Counted from the first letter of the stretch, positions 45,254-55,363 are shown. The stretch is 64,000 bases of DNA from Ruegeria arenilitoris (GCF_013035425.1 NZ_WQHX01000001.1:496001-560000), one strand, 5' to 3'. Program-made: numbers and translations. The notes: generated by a model from the sequence alone, not told the origin.

Positions 45254-46351
45254 TCACGTGTTGAACAGAAAGTGCATCACATCGCCATCTTTGACGATGT
45301 ATCCTTTGCCTTCGGCCCGCATCTTGCCCGCTTCCTTGGCGCCTTGCTCGCCATTTGCCGCAATGTAATCGCTATAAGAAATAGTTTCAGCGCGAATAAA
45401 ACCCTTTTCAAAGTCGCCGTGGATAACTCCTGCCGCCTGCGGTGCAGCGGTACCGGTTCGGATTGTCCAGGCCCGGGCCTCCTTGGGACCCACAGTGAAA
45501 TAGGTTTCCAGTTTCAGCAGATCATATCCAGCGCGGATCAATCGGTCGAGGCCTGGCTCCTCAAGCCCCATTTCCTCTAGGAACATCTGAGCTTCGTCAG
45601 GTTCCAGAAGACTGATTTCTTCTTCGATCTTGGCGCTGATGATGACGTGGGCGTTGCCCTGTGCCGCGGCCATTTCGGCCACGCGAGCCGAGTATTCGTT
45701 GCCTTCGGCAGCTTCTTCCTCGGATACGTTACAAACGTATAGAACCGGTTTTGTCGTCAAAAGCTGTAGTGTTTTCCAAGCTTTGGCATCCTCGTCAGAC
45801 ACTTCGACTAATCGAGCTGGTTTGCCGCTTTCCAGGACCTCTTGCGCGGCAGCAAGAAGGCGATCTTGTTGCTTAGCTTCTTTGTCGTTGCCTTTAAGCT
45901 TACGTACCAGATTGGCCCGACGTTTCTCAATACTTTCAAGATCAGCCAGCATCAATTCTGTTTCGATCGTATCGGCATCTGCCACGGGATCCACGCGTCC
46001 ATCCACGTGGGTCACATCCCCGTCTTCGAAACATCGTAGAACGTGTGCAATGGCGTCTGTTTCTCGAATGTTGGCAAGAAACTGGTTTCCCAACCCCTCA
46101 CCTTTGGATGCACCTTTAACCAGCCCCGCAATGTCGACGAATGTCATTCGGGTGGGAATAATCTGCTTCGAGCTGGCAATCGCCGCCAGTTTGTCCAGCC
46201 TGTCATCTGGCACCGCCACATCACCGACATTGGGTTCGATAGTACAGAACGGGAAATTCGCCGCTTGCGCAGCAGCGGTTTTTGTCAGCGCATTGAACAG
46301 GGTCGATTTGCCGACATTAGGCAAGCCTACTATTCCCATTTTAAAACCCAT
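45254..46351 (-). CDS. ychF: Ribosome-binding ATPase YchF
   Basis: YchF (OLA1) is an Obg-family ATPase that binds ribosomes and responds to oxidative stress. From ATG 46351 ([17 protein letters not shown]) it is 365 residues, the family length, with G1/P-loop GLPNVGKST at 9-17, the coiled-coil insert and a C-terminal TGS domain ending [17 protein letters not shown] in part. An AGGAGA ribosome binding site precedes this ATG, so an upstream in-frame extension is rejected. It lies 67 bases from the LysR gene and is transcribed away from trpA. Confidence 0.93.
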   Translation of the reverse strand: MGFKMGIVGLPNVGKSTLFNALTKTAAAQAANFPFCTIEPNVGDVAVPDDRLDKLAAIASSKQIIPTRMTFVDIAGLVKGASKGEGLGNQFLANIRETDAIAHVLRCFEDGDVTHVDGRVDPVADADTIETELMLADLESIEKRRANLVRKLKGNDKEAKQQDRLLAAAQEVLESGKPARLVEVSDEDAKAWKTLQLLTTKPVLYVCNVSEEEAAEGNEYSARVAEMAAAQGNAHVIISAKIEEEISLLEPDEAQMFLEEMGLEEPGLDRLIRAGYDLLKLETYFTVGPKEARAWTIRTGTAAPQAAGVIHGDFEKGFIRAETISYSDYIAANGEQGAKEAGKMRAEGKGYIVKDGDVMHFLFNT

Positions 46352-46702
46352 GACGGTCTCCTGATGCCATTCGAGCGAAGCTTCTATGCAGGTCGAGGGG
46401 AATGCGCAAGTTAATGGTCGCACGAGTTATCAGAGAACGACCTCGCAATCCTTTAATACTACGATGTGTTTATTTGCTGCGTTGCTAGTAAACTAAATGA
46501 AGGACTAGGCAATCCCGTCGGAATTCCAGCCCGCGACGATTGAAGGTTCAAATCCCTCGTTAGCGTCCAACAATCTTAGTAAAGATTTCACTCGTAACTG
46601 CTTCTATGCTTATGCGCGTTCTAGTGTTGGCGACATAACCGGGATTGATTTTCAGGCAAAGTTTTTGCACATCAGATCGAAACCTTTACACAAGGACCGA
46701 AA
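46352..46702. other. 351-base gap between ychF and trpA
   Basis: The gap holds both promoters and, at 46510-46569, an unusual structure: a paired stem (46510-46513 and 46539-46542 flanking 46516-46520 with 46534-46538) directly joined to a tRNA-like T-arm and a CCA end. No protein-coding frame is supported. Confidence 0.5.
46542..46569 (+). other. tRNA 3'-end-like fragment
   Basis: The bases 46542-46558 resemble a tRNA T-arm: a 5-base stem with one mismatch around a loop TTCAAAT, which fits the consensus. Seven bases of acceptor-like sequence, a discriminator and CCA (46567-46569) follow. A 5' partner at 46483-46489 pairs with the acceptor strand only through several wobbles, giving an 84-base span. 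No anticodon arm can be drawn, so this is not a functional tRNA; it may be a relic or chance. Confidence 0.3.
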
Positions 46703-47494
46703 ATGACCCGTATCGACGCCAAATTTGCAGCTCTGAGAGATCAGGGGAAAAAGGCTTTCGTCGCCTATGTCATGGCCGGAGACCCGGATTATGACACCTC
46801 ACTCGAGGTGATAAAAGGTCTACCCGGTGCGGGTGTTGATGTAATCGAATTGGGACTACCCTTTACCGATCCAATGGCAGACGGCCCTACTATTCAGGCC
46901 GCTGGGCAGCGGGCTTTGGATGGTGGCATGACCCTGCAACGTACGTTGGACCTGGCGGGGGCGTTTCGTGAAACCGACGATACCACTCCGATTGTTTTGA
47001 TGGGATACTACAACCCGATCTACAACAGGGGCGTCGATAAATTTCTAATTGATGCCAAGGCGGCTGGGATCGACGGGCTGATCGTTGTCGACCTTCCACC
47101 AGAAGAAGACGAGGAACTTTGTTTGCCTGCGCAAACAGCTGGCCTGAATTTTATCCGCCTTGCGACGCCAACTACGGACGACGCCAGATTGCCGAGAGTT
47201 CTTCAGAACACGTCAGGCTTTGTTTACTATGTTTCGATCACTGGAATTACAGGCGCTGCAGAGGCTCAGGCCACTGACGTTGGCCCGGAAGTATCTCGTA
47301 TCAAATCCGCCACCGACCTACCGGTTATTGTTGGTTTTGGCATTAATACCCCTGAAAAATCTCGGGCCATTGCATCGGTTGCTGATGGCGCAGTTGTGGG
47401 ATCGGCGATAGTCAGCCAGATAGGCGCAGGCAAACCAGTGCACGATGTCTTAGACTTTGTGAAAACACTTGCGGACGGGGCTCATTCCACCTGA
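46703..47494 (+). CDS. trpA: Tryptophan synthase alpha chain
   Basis: TrpA cleaves indole-3-glycerol phosphate to indole in the last tryptophan step. The 263-residue protein has the catalytic pair E49 ([11 protein letters not shown]) and D60 (PMADGPTIQ) at the canonical positions, and the phosphate-binding loops GFGINTPEK and GSAIV. ATG 46703 is the family start. It is separated from trpB (52645-53892, opposite strand) by about 5 kb, unlike the trpBA operon of many bacteria. An intrinsic terminator follows at 47526. Confidence 0.96.
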   Translation: MTRIDAKFAALRDQGKKAFVAYVMAGDPDYDTSLEVIKGLPGAGVDVIELGLPFTDPMADGPTIQAAGQRALDGGMTLQRTLDLAGAFRETDDTTPIVLMGYYNPIYNRGVDKFLIDAKAAGIDGLIVVDLPPEEDEELCLPAQTAGLNFIRLATPTTDDARLPRVLQNTSGFVYYVSITGITGAAEAQATDVGPEVSRIKSATDLPVIVGFGINTPEKSRAIASVADGAVVGSAIVSQIGAGKPVHDVLDFVKTLADGAHST

Positions 47495-47525
47495 TCCTTT
47501 AAAATACCAAGTAACAGCCTTGAAC

Positions 47526-47559
47526 GCCGCAATAGACAAACTTCCGTTGCGGCTGTTTT
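47526..47559 (+). terminator. Intrinsic terminator after trpA
   Basis: Arms 47526-47532 and 47547-47553 pair perfectly over 7 bases with a 14-base loop and are followed by TGTTTTC. It lies 32 bases beyond the trpA stop. The long loop makes it moderate rather than strong. Confidence 0.6.
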
Positions 47560-47654
47560 CATATCGAACGTGGCAACGGACCGCATTTTGTATCGTTGCC
47601 CCAGGTTCGGAAAATTGGTAAGAAATCCTAACCAATCATGCGAAGGGCTGCGCC

Positions 47655-48821
47655 ATGCCTACCATTACAAATATTGAAGACCTTAAGCGGATTTATGAAC
47701 GCCGCGTGCCGCGTATGTTTTTCGACTATACAGAAAGCGGCAGCTGGACCGAGCAGACATTTCGCGAAAATACGTCGGATTTCGAGAAAATCCGCCTTCG
47801 TCAACGGGTTGCAGTGGATATGTCAGGACGCTCGACCGCATCCCAGATGATTGGAGAAGATGTTTCAATGCCTGTGGCACTGGCCCCCGTAGGATTGACC
47901 GGGATGCAACACGCCGACGGGGAAATCAAGGCGGCCAAAGCTGCCGAGGCGTTCGGCATACCTTTTACGTTGTCTACAATGTCGATTAACTCGATCGAAG
48001 ACGTAGCCGAAGCGACCACCAAACCTTTTTGGTTCCAACTATATACGATGAAGGACGAAGATTATGTCAGCCGCCTGATCCAACGCGCGAAGGATGCCAA
48101 ATGCTCGGCGCTGGTCATAACGTTGGACTTGCAGATTCTTGGGCAGCGTCACAAAGACATAAAGAACGGTTTGTCCGCGCCGCCAAAGCTAACGCCCAGG
48201 ACAATTGCCAATCTCATGACGAAATGGGCCTGGGGCATCGAAATGTTAGGAGCCAAAAGGCGCGAGTTCGGCAATATCGTTGGTCACGTCGACACCATCA
48301 CCGACACGTCTTCGCTGGGAACTTGGACAGCCGAGCAATTCGACCCCAGTCTCGACTGGAACAAAGTTGAAAAGTTGATGGAGCAATGGGGTGGCAAGGT
48401 AATACTCAAAGGCATTCTGGATGCCGACGATGCCAGAATGGCCGCAAAGTTAGGGGCTGATGCTATCGTGGTTTCCAACCACGGAGGGCGTCAATTGGAT
48501 GGCGCACTTAGCTCGATCCGGGTGTTGCCCGAAATAATGGAAGCAGTCGGCGGAGAAATAGAGGTGCATTTGGATAGCGGTATCCGCTCGGGTCAGGACG
48601 TGTTGAAAGCATTGGCGCTGGGCGCCACGGGCACCTTTATTGGTCGGGCCTTTATCTATGGGTTAGGTGCGATGGGTCAGCAGGGCGTGTCAACCGCGTT
48701 AGAGGTCATTCATAAAGAGCTGGACACAACAATGGCCCTGTGCGGTGAGCGGAATGTTAAAAACTTAGGACCGCACAATCTGCTGGTTCCCGAAGATTTT
48801 GGAGGCCGCTGGCAGGGCTGA
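47655..48821 (+). CDS. lldD: FMN-dependent alpha-hydroxy acid dehydrogenase (L-lactate dehydrogenase type)
   Basis: A 388-residue flavoenzyme of the L-lactate dehydrogenase/glycolate oxidase family, a TIM barrel with FMN. The N-terminal helix segment RRVPRMFFDYTESGSW and the active-site loop SNHGGRQLDG (His at the base of catalysis, then Arg) with DSGIRSGQDV are characteristic. The substrate (lactate, glycolate or another 2-hydroxy acid) cannot be told from sequence alone; lldD is used as the closest family label. Alone between trpA and the GFA gene, with its own start ATG 47655. Confidence 0.87.
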   Translation: MPTITNIEDLKRIYERRVPRMFFDYTESGSWTEQTFRENTSDFEKIRLRQRVAVDMSGRSTASQMIGEDVSMPVALAPVGLTGMQHADGEIKAAKAAEAFGIPFTLSTMSINSIEDVAEATTKPFWFQLYTMKDEDYVSRLIQRAKDAKCSALVITLDLQILGQRHKDIKNGLSAPPKLTPRTIANLMTKWAWGIEMLGAKRREFGNIVGHVDTITDTSSLGTWTAEQFDPSLDWNKVEKLMEQWGGKVILKGILDADDARMAAKLGADAIVVSNHGGRQLDGALSSIRVLPEIMEAVGGEIEVHLDSGIRSGQDVLKALALGATGTFIGRAFIYGLGAMGQQGVSTALEVIHKELDTTMALCGERNVKNLGPHNLLVPEDFGGRWQG

Positions 48822-48880
48822 TCATGTCACAAGAGGATTGATCTTGGTACCAGAACTTCAATTCAGCGCAGGAGAGTAGA

Positions 48881-49285
48881 ATGCCATCCAAATATTCCAT
48901 CGGTTGCGACTGCGGTAAGACACAATTGACTTTGTCGGGTGAACCAAGGGTGCGAGGACACTGTCATTGCAACGCCTGTCGGATACTTCTCAACACCCCT
49001 TACCACTCCGTCACAGCATGGAACCCCGAGCAGATCTCAGTCGATAAAGGCGAAGATTCAATCTCGGAATTCCAACATCCAACCCTGTCTATGAAAAAGA
49101 TCTTTTGCCGGGATTGCGGTGAAGTTCTGTACAATACAAATGGTCTAGGTTGGAAAGTGGTGTCCCAGCACCTGATCGCCAAGCGCAACGGCGGAGTTCT
49201 TCCAGAGGAACTCAGTTCTATCAGCCACTTTCACTATGCTAACCGTGTAGTAGACGTGGACGACGAATTGCCCAAGCGGGAATAG
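48881..49285 (+). CDS. GFA-family zinc protein (glutathione-dependent formaldehyde-activating-like)
   Basis: A 134-residue protein of the GFA/CENP-V fold. Cysteines fall at the expected places for two zinc sites: C9, C11, C28, C30, C33 and the pair C76, C79 (FCRDCG). Classical members catalyse or assist S-hydroxymethylglutathione formation, but many GFA proteins have no proven activity. It lies 59 bases after lldD on the same strand. Formate dehydrogenase genes are in the same window, but a functional link to formaldehyde oxidation is only a guess. Confidence 0.82.
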   Translation: MPSKYSIGCDCGKTQLTLSGEPRVRGHCHCNACRILLNTPYHSVTAWNPEQISVDKGEDSISEFQHPTLSMKKIFCRDCGEVLYNTNGLGWKVVSQHLIAKRNGGVLPEELSSISHFHYANRVVDVDDELPKRE

Positions 49286-49430
49286 TATGCGCCCAATTCA
49301 ATCAACAAATAGCAGAAACGATTGAAGACCCAAAAAGGTGCTTTTCAATTCGACAGATTCGGTCTATGGACGCGGCTTCACGCGGGTATACAGCCTTGGA
49401 GGATGCCCGCCCTAACATTGGAGATTTATC

Positions 49431-50090
49431 ATGGCTGGTGAGATTCCTGATCTCGAAGCTCTGGAACGGACGGGGACAGGCAAGGGCGCCGCTCGTCAGG
49501 CACGCCGCGACGGCATGGTTCCGGGCATTGTTTTTGGTGGCGACAAAGATCCGCTGCCGATCCAAATTCCGTTCAATGAACTGCTCAAGCGTCTGAAAGC
49601 TGGCCGGTTCAAGTCAACACTGTGGAACCTGAAGGTGGAAGGCCACGAAGACGTACGTGTCATCTGCCGCGACGTGCAGCGCGACGTCGTCAAAGACCTT
49701 CCTACCCATTTGGATCTGATGCGTCTGCGCCGGACAACCAAAATCGCGTTGTTCATTCCCGTTGAATTCATCAATGAAGACGCGGCCCCCGGCATCAAGA
49801 AGGGTGGCGTTTTGACCGTTGTCCGCCCGGAAGTTGAACTGTTGTGCACCGCAGGTGAAATTCCCGAGAAGATTACAGTTGATCTGACCGGCATGGAGAT
49901 CAACGATGTTGCGACCATTTCCTCAGTCGACCTGCCCGGTGGTACAAAACCCACAATCGACCGTGATTTTGTGATCGCGAACGTGTCGGCGCCAACAGGC
50001 TTGTCGACCAGCGAAGACGAGGAAGGCGAAGAAGAAGAAGTGGCCGCGGACGAGGTTGAAGTCGTTGGCCAGGAAGAAGCTGAAGAATAA
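49431..50090 (+). CDS. rplY: Ribosomal protein L25/general stress protein Ctc
   Basis: A 219-residue two-domain L25 (TL5/Ctc) protein: the N-terminal 5S rRNA-binding domain (about 1-95, [16 protein letters not shown]), the C-terminal beta domain (about 96-190), and an acidic tail rich in Glu and Asp at 192-219. The strong ribosome binding site GGAG is 7 bases before ATG 49431. It leads the L25-Pth pair often found together; a strong terminator lies between the two genes here. Confidence 0.95.
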   Translation: MAGEIPDLEALERTGTGKGAARQARRDGMVPGIVFGGDKDPLPIQIPFNELLKRLKAGRFKSTLWNLKVEGHEDVRVICRDVQRDVVKDLPTHLDLMRLRRTTKIALFIPVEFINEDAAPGIKKGGVLTVVRPEVELLCTAGEIPEKITVDLTGMEINDVATISSVDLPGGTKPTIDRDFVIANVSAPTGLSTSEDEEGEEEEVAADEVEVVGQEEAEE

Positions 50091-50118
50091 ACCGAACTAA
50101 CGTTTTTCGGACTTTTTG

Positions 50119-50148
50119 ACGGGGCTCCAACGGGGCCCCGTTTTCTTT
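50119..50148 (+). terminator. Intrinsic terminator after rplY
   Basis: GC-rich arms 50119-50125 and 50135-50141 pair perfectly over 7 bases and are followed by an almost pure T-run (TTTTCTTTT). It lies 29 bases beyond the L25 stop, so Pth is likely made from read-through or its own promoter. Confidence 0.85.
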
Positions 50149-50228
50149 TGGTGCACTTGGGCTGGAAAACGGATGCCGATCCGTGCCATCAACCGATTGC
50201 GCATGTCGCACAGCACGAGGACGAGGCC

Positions 50229-50912
50229 ATGAAACTGTTTGTCGGGTTGGGAAACCCCGGATCAAAATACGCCCGAAACCGACACAACATCGGCTTTATG
50301 GCCGTGGACCGGATCGCTGCGGATCACGGATTCAGCCCATGGAAATCCAAGTTTCAGGCTGAGATTGCCGAAGGACGTTTGAGTGATGAGAGAGTGCTGC
50401 TGATTAAACCGCAGACCTTCATGAATCGCTCTGGTCAAGCCGTGGGTGAAACGATGCGGTTTTACAAACTTGACTCGACCGATGTGACAGTTTTTCACGA
50501 CGAACTGGACCTCGCACCGGGTAAGGTTCGGGTAAAGGCAGGTGGCGGGCACGCGGGCCACAACGGATTGCGATCGATCCACGAACATATAAGTCCAGCC
50601 TATGATCGGGTGCGCTTGGGCATCGGCCATCCTGGTCGGAAAGAACTAGTCTCACCCTACGTCCTGAGCGATTTCGCCAAAGCCGATAGCGAATGGTTGG
50701 AGGAGGTGTTGCGTGGCGTCTCAGATGGGGCTGCTTATTTAGCCAAGGATGAAGGTGGCAAGTTCATGAATGCAGTTGCCCTGCGCTCCGCTCCGCCACG
50801 TTCATCCAAAAAAACGGAGCCTGCCGCTTCCGAAAAGGCCCCTGCCAAAAGCCCTGAACCTGCGACCGACGATCGTTCACCCATGCAAAAATTATTGGAT
50901 AAATTCCGGTAA
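50229..50912 (+). CDS. pth: Peptidyl-tRNA hydrolase
   Basis: Pth frees tRNA from peptidyl-tRNAs that drop off the ribosome. From ATG 50229 ([20 protein letters not shown]) it is 227 residues, with catalytic H19 in NRHNIGF, the conserved [10 protein letters not shown] and the substrate segment [14 protein letters not shown] 27-residue upstream extension in the same frame is rejected because a GAGG ribosome binding site precedes 50229. The C-terminal 35 residues are Lys/Pro/Ala-rich ([19 protein letters not shown]), an extension beyond the usual core. Confidence 0.95.
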   Translation: MKLFVGLGNPGSKYARNRHNIGFMAVDRIAADHGFSPWKSKFQAEIAEGRLSDERVLLIKPQTFMNRSGQAVGETMRFYKLDSTDVTVFHDELDLAPGKVRVKAGGGHAGHNGLRSIHEHISPAYDRVRLGIGHPGRKELVSPYVLSDFAKADSEWLEEVLRGVSDGAAYLAKDEGGKFMNAVALRSAPPRSSKKTEPAASEKAPAKSPEPATDDRSPMQKLLDKFR

Positions 50913-50989
50913 ATGAACAGAATTGATCGATTCCGGAATACGAAACACATCAACTCTTGTTCCTATTTTGAGCGACAGAAAGGAAACAC

Positions 50990-52153
50990 ATGAGAATTGC
51001 GCTTAGATGGTTGTTGCGTATCGTGTTGACGCTGGCCTTGGCCGCACTGATTGTAGGCCTTTGGAAACGCGAAGAAATCCAACGACTTTTGGCCGTGAAC
51101 TCTCTGTTTTCCAAAGAGAAAATCGTTCATAATTTTTCGCACATGAACGAAGCATTTCTTACTGTGAACCTGCCAAGAGGGACCGGCCCGACGCATGAGC
51201 TGCCTTACGGACCCAGTTTCGAATTACCAGAAGGAACTGATAATTGGGTCGAGGATCGTGCGGTTACCTCTTTAGTCGTGATGCAGAACGGGCAGATCCG
51301 TTTTGAAGAATATTACCTTGAAACCGGCCCGGATGACCGCCGGATATCTTGGTCGGTCGCCAAAAGTTATTTATCCGCTTTGCTCGGTATCCTCCTGGCC
51401 GAAGGCTCGATCGAATCGCTGGATGACTTGGTCGTAAAGTATTCGCCAAAACTTAAGGGAACGGCCTACGATGGCGCCACGATCCGCAATGTCCTGAACA
51501 TGGCCAGCGGCGTCACATTCGACGAAGATTATTTGGACTATAACTCAGACATCAACCGGATGGGACGCGTGGTGGCGTTGGGCCAAGAGTTGGACGACTT
51601 TGCAGCATCTTTGCAGGACAGCTTTATCGCACCGGGAGAGACCTGGCAGTACGTGTCAATTGATACACACGTGATCGGCATGGTCGTTCGAGGGGCATCC
51701 GGACGCAGCGTGACGGAGTTGCTTACGGAACGAATAATCGAGCCACTAGGCCTGGAATATGACGGGTACTACATTACAGACGGAGCGGGCGTTGCCTTTG
51801 TTCTGGGTGGCCTCAACTTTACCACGCGCGATTTTGCCCGCTTTGGCCAGATGATCCTGCAAAACGGATTTTGGAATGGGAAACAACTGGTTCCGGAAAA
51901 TTGGATTGCCGAGTCAACTTGGCCCAGCGCACCGACTGAGCCCGGGAAAATAGGATATGGATATCAGTGGTGGATCCCCAAAAACGCCCATGAAGGTGAA
52001 TTTTTAGCGCGGGGTATCTACGGTCAGTACATCTATTTCGACCAACCTCGCGGAGTGCTGATCGTCACGACAGGGGCGGATCGCAAGTTCCGCGATCCGG
52101 GTATCAACGACCAGAACATAGAAATGTTCCGCAAGATTGCACAAACACTGTAA
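50990..52153 (+). CDS. Membrane-anchored serine hydrolase, NylB-like beta-lactamase fold
   Basis: A 387-residue protein with an N-terminal membrane segment (about 7-25; LLRIVLTLALAALIVGLW) that probably tethers a periplasmic domain. The nucleophile and base are S122 and K125 in WSVAKS (SxxK), and the third motif is ETWQYVSIDTHVIG, which resembles the Tyr motif of 6-aminohexanoate-dimer hydrolase NylB more than the YxN of class C beta-lactamases. It may be an esterase or amidase; the substrate is unknown. Ten bases separate its stop from the DUF2237 gene. Confidence 0.82.
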   Translation: MRIALRWLLRIVLTLALAALIVGLWKREEIQRLLAVNSLFSKEKIVHNFSHMNEAFLTVNLPRGTGPTHELPYGPSFELPEGTDNWVEDRAVTSLVVMQNGQIRFEEYYLETGPDDRRISWSVAKSYLSALLGILLAEGSIESLDDLVVKYSPKLKGTAYDGATIRNVLNMASGVTFDEDYLDYNSDINRMGRVVALGQELDDFAASLQDSFIAPGETWQYVSIDTHVIGMVVRGASGRSVTELLTERIIEPLGLEYDGYYITDGAGVAFVLGGLNFTTRDFARFGQMILQNGFWNGKQLVPENWIAESTWPSAPTEPGKIGYGYQWWIPKNAHEGEFLARGIYGQYIYFDQPRGVLIVTTGADRKFRDPGINDQNIEMFRKIAQTL

Positions 52154-52162
52154 GATACCCTT

Positions 52163-52537
52163 ATGCAGAAACAGGATAGCATTAATGTTTTGGGCAATGT
52201 TCTGGCTCCATGTTCACGCGATCCATTAACCGGTTTCTTTCGCGACGGTGCCTGCAACACTTGCCCCGAGGATCAGGGAAGCCACACAGTCTGCGCAGTG
52301 ATGACGGCCGAGTTTTTGGCCTTTTCAAAATACGTCGGCAATGACTTGAGCACACCGAGGCCAGAGTTTGATTTTCCCGGCCTGAAACCTGGTGATAATT
52401 GGTGTCTGTGCGCTGGCCGCTTTCTGCAGGCCCATGACGAAGGCTGTGCGCCCAAAGTAAACTTGGAGGCCACGCATCAAGGTGCGCTAGAAGTTGTCTC
52501 GTTGGATATCCTGACCTTGCATCGGGCCGAGAATTAA
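52163..52537 (+). CDS. DUF2237 protein
   Basis: A 124-residue soluble protein matching DUF2237 throughout: NVLGNVLAPCSRDPLTGFFRDG in two parts, then CAVMTAEFLAF, GNDLSTPRPEFDFPGL and a central GDNWCLCAGRF. Several cysteines (PC, CNTC, VCA, WCLC) are conserved; their role is not known. It starts 10 bases after the serine hydrolase stop, so the two may be co-transcribed. It converges on trpB with about 107 bases between. Function unknown. Confidence 0.8.
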   Translation: MQKQDSINVLGNVLAPCSRDPLTGFFRDGACNTCPEDQGSHTVCAVMTAEFLAFSKYVGNDLSTPRPEFDFPGLKPGDNWCLCAGRFLQAHDEGCAPKVNLEATHQGALEVVSLDILTLHRAEN

Positions 52538-52644
52538 ATTCCATCGGTACGCGGTGGTAACTGACGGGGCCCAACAAGTAAGGCTGAGTCATCGAAGCCT
52601 GTTAGCCAGACTTCAAATTATTACCTCTGCCTTTTCTTTCAGAT

Positions 52645-53892
52645 TTAATCCGCCGTGCGTCCCTCGGTATCAGACATGTCAAAGTTCAGATATTTTGCAA
52701 CGGTTTGAACATCCTTGTCGCCCCGTCCGCACATGTTCATACAAATCAGGTGATCTTTGGGTAGATCGGGCGCAATTTTCATCACGTGGGCCAGTGCATG
52801 GCAGGGTTCAAGCGCGGGAATGATACCTTCCGTCGAGCAGCAAAGCTGGAATGCGTCCAGCGCCTCTTTGTCCGTAATTGAAACGTATTGCGCGCGCCCA
52901 ACGTCATGTAGCCAGGAGTGCTCAGGGCCAATTCCCGGGTAATCCAAGCCGGCGGAAATCGAGTAACCCTCAAGAATTTGTCCATCCTCGTCCTGCAATA
53001 GGTATGTCCGGTTACCGTGCAGCACGCCGGGGCGCCCGCCTGTCAGCGAAGCGCAATGCTCCATCTTTTCGTTTACGCCTTTACCACCCGCTTCCACGCC
53101 GATGATTTCCACCGACTTGTCATCCAAGAACGGATAAAAAAGCCCCATTGCGTTCGACCCACCGCCGATGGCGGCGATGATTGTATCCGGCAGACGACCC
53201 TCGGCCTTTTGCATCTGTTCTTTGGCTTCCTTGCCAATTATTGACTGGAAATCTCGCACCATCGCCGGATAAGGATGTGGGCCTGCAACTGTTCCAATGC
53301 AATAAAAGGTGTCACGTACATTGGTCACCCAATCGCGGAGCGCGTCGTTCATAGCGTCCTTAAGCGTCCCTCGACCACTGGTTACTGGAATCACCTCGGC
53401 ACCAAGCAGGCGCATACGGAATACGTTTGGAGCCTGTCGTTGGACGTCATGCGCACCCATATAAACCACGCATTTCAGGCCGAATTTGGCACATACAGTT
53501 GCCGTTGCTACGCCGTGCTGCCCTGCCCCCGTTTCGGCAATGATCCGTGTCTTGCCCATGCGACGGGCTAGAATAATTTGGCCGAGCACATTGTTGATCT
53601 TATGCGCACCAGTGTGGTTCAGCTCGTCACGTTTCAGATAAATCTTGGCGCCACCTAAATGCTCGGTCAAACGTTCCGCGAAATACAGCGGAGACGGGCG
53701 ACCAACGTAGTTGGCCCACAGATCATCCATCTCGGCCCAGAAGGAAGGATCATCCTTCGCCTTTTCGTATTCCTCTTCCAGCGACAGGATAAGCGGCATC
53801 AGCGTTTCACTGACGAAACGACCACCGAAAATGCCAAAGCGTCCCCGCTCATCCGGTCCGGACATGAAGGAATTGAATAAATCATTGGCCAT
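52645..53892 (-). CDS. trpB: Tryptophan synthase beta chain
   Basis: TrpB condenses indole with serine using pyridoxal phosphate. The 415-residue protein carries the PLP lysine K98 in HTGAHKIN, the substrate segment ETGAGQHG, the phosphate-binding GGGSNAMG and the C-terminal region ending in TAD. ATG 53892 follows a GGGAGA ribosome binding site. It is the last gene of the minus-strand trpF-(unknown)-trpB group. Its alpha partner trpA is on the other strand 5 kb away. Confidence 0.96.
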   Translation of the reverse strand: MANDLFNSFMSGPDERGRFGIFGGRFVSETLMPLILSLEEEYEKAKDDPSFWAEMDDLWANYVGRPSPLYFAERLTEHLGGAKIYLKRDELNHTGAHKINNVLGQIILARRMGKTRIIAETGAGQHGVATATVCAKFGLKCVVYMGAHDVQRQAPNVFRMRLLGAEVIPVTSGRGTLKDAMNDALRDWVTNVRDTFYCIGTVAGPHPYPAMVRDFQSIIGKEAKEQMQKAEGRLPDTIIAAIGGGSNAMGLFYPFLDDKSVEIIGVEAGGKGVNEKMEHCASLTGGRPGVLHGNRTYLLQDEDGQILEGYSISAGLDYPGIGPEHSWLHDVGRAQYVSITDKEALDAFQLCCSTEGIIPALEPCHALAHVMKIAPDLPKDHLICMNMCGRGDKDVQTVAKYLNFDMSDTEGRTAD

Positions 53893-53959
53893 GGATGTCT
53901 CCCTCGTCGTACCCGTCGTTAATAGGTGGTGGCGGCAAGATTTGCCATCGCAAAACGCA

Positions 53960-54295
53960 TCAATTTGACGCCCCGCTATGCTCTTTCCACATCAGCAACG
54001 CCTGCTGCTGGGTGGGCACTGCGATGCAGGGAAAGTTGTGAAACCCGTGTGAGATTGCCAACCGTTCCGACACAGCAAGAACGCGACGGTGCGGACCGGA
54101 TTGTGCGAAAGTCAACATCGCCTCAATATCATGCCAGACACTAAACGAAAAATAGAGACCGCCATGTGAAAAGACAGATGCGTGCAGGCAAAGAGGATCG
54201 CCTTTCGCCTGATTTAAGGCCTGCCTCGCTCTCCAAAAAAATTCAGGCGCGTTATACCAGTTTCTTAAGGTAAGCCCGCCAATCGCTGCCAGCAT
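53960..54295 (-). CDS. Small protein between trpF and trpB, possible dimeric alpha-beta barrel
   Basis: A 111-residue soluble protein not recognised with certainty. The segment [30 protein letters not shown] (in part: FSVWHD, AMLTF, SGPHRR) resembles the 'SxW x-x-x-x-a-m-x-x-y/f-x-x-x-x-x-H' pattern of antibiotic-biosynthesis-monooxygenase/DUF3291-like proteins, so a dimeric alpha-beta barrel is likely. It sits between trpF and trpB on the same strand with gaps of 56 and 67 bases, and may be a co-transcribed passenger. ATG 54295 is chosen over TTG 54307. Confidence 0.6.
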   Translation of the reverse strand: MLAAIGGLTLRNWYNAPEFFWRARQALNQAKGDPLCLHASVFSHGGLYFSFSVWHDIEAMLTFAQSGPHRRVLAVSERLAISHGFHNFPCIAVPTQQQALLMWKEHSGASN

Positions 54296-54351
54296 GTTGC
54301 ATTCCAATTCAAACGAATGTCCTTAGGATACGCAACCATGTGTCTGTCAGA

Positions 54352-54996
54352 TCACCTTGTTGCCGCAATAAAATCTTTAATTTTCCCGGAATCCTTGACG
54401 CCTGGCGCGCGTTCCACTCCGGAAGATACATCAACCTGCTGCGCCCCGGTCATTCGGATTGCTTCGGCAACATTGTCAGGCGTCAATCCCCCGGCCAGCA
54501 TCCACGGAAGCTGCCAGTATTTCCGCCCGGCCAACAGACGCCAGTCAAATGACAATCCGTTGCCACCAGGAAGCTCAGAACTTCGCGGTGGTTTTGCGTC
54601 GATTAACAGTTGGTCCGCCACCTCGGAATACCGGTCAATTGCAGCCAGATCTTCAGCTTCGGCTATCCCAATAGCTTTCATTACGGGCAGGCCAAAACTG
54701 TCTCGAACCTCAGAAACCCGCTGGGGCGTTTCCGTTCCGTGCAGTTGCCACATGTCCAGAGGTACCGAAGCGGCGATACGGTCTAGTTCTTCATCTGTCG
54801 CATTAACGGTAAGGGCGACTTTGGCGATGCCCGCTGGCACCAGATGGGCAAGTTCCGCAGCAGTAGAAAGCTCTAGATGCCGGGGGGATTTGGGGAAAAA
54901 TACAAACCCAACATAGCGCGCACCTGCCAACACCGCTGCATTCACATGTTCAGATGCAGTCAAACCGCAGATTTTTACGCGGATATCGCTTGCCAT
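54352..54996 (-). CDS. trpF: Phosphoribosylanthranilate isomerase
   Basis: TrpF converts phosphoribosylanthranilate to the enol-CdRP by an Amadori rearrangement. The 214-residue TIM barrel begins KICGLT (catalytic Cys in strand 1), contains [19 protein letters not shown] and ends with AGGLTPDNV and [15 protein letters not shown], where the second Asp/Ser-Ser region binds phosphate. It lies 10 bases downstream of lapA, in line with the rpsA-ihfB-lapA-trpF run, followed by a small gene and trpB. Confidence 0.95.
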   Translation of the reverse strand: MASDIRVKICGLTASEHVNAAVLAGARYVGFVFFPKSPRHLELSTAAELAHLVPAGIAKVALTVNATDEELDRIAASVPLDMWQLHGTETPQRVSEVRDSFGLPVMKAIGIAEAEDLAAIDRYSEVADQLLIDAKPPRSSELPGGNGLSFDWRLLAGRKYWQLPWMLAGGLTPDNVAEAIRMTGAQQVDVSSGVERAPGVKDSGKIKDFIAATR

Positions 54997-55005
54997 GATA
55001 CGCGC

Positions 55006-55359
55006 TCAGCTTGCTTCATCAAGCAATGCCAAAACATCATCCTGACCTTCATGTTGCTTTTTCTTGAGCTTCTTAACCTCGCGCTCCAGCTTTCGCACTT
55101 CGCTTTTCTTCACAGTTGCATCGCGACGGTGCTTATGCTCGCGCAGCCATTCCCAAAGAAACCCAATAATCAATCCGGCAACAACCCCACCAAGGACCAC
55201 AAGAAACAGCGGCAAGGATGTGGACAAGTTAAAGCCCAGAAGTTCTGAAATGGCATCTGGCAGCAGTTTCAGTTCGACATTTTGCCGATTGGCCAGCGAG
55301 ATCGAAACCAGCACGATCCCAAGGATCGCGAGAAAAGCATAGCGAATGTAGCGCATCAT
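55006..55359 (-). CDS. lapA: LapA-family (DUF1049) membrane protein
   Basis: A 117-residue LapA homologue, the smaller partner of LapB in lipopolysaccharide assembly control. Two membrane segments (about 5-23 and 47-69) are followed by a basic coiled coil (REHKHRRDATVKKSEVRKLE, in part) ending in an acidic tail. Two adjacent ATG codons (55359, 55356) could start it. It follows ihfB with 4 bases between and precedes trpF by 9 bases, a shared transcript. Confidence 0.88.
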   Translation of the reverse strand: MMRYIRYAFLAILGIVLVSISLANRQNVELKLLPDAISELLGFNLSTSLPLFLVVLGGVVAGLIIGFLWEWLREHKHRRDATVKKSEVRKLEREVKKLKKKQHEGQDDVLALLDEAS

Positions 55360-55363
55360 AAAG

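Noticed and set aside
46483-46569. Permuted tmRNA acceptor piece
   Set aside because: tmRNA needs an alanine-type G-U pair and an A before CCA; here position 70 and the discriminator do not fit and no tag-coding part was found.
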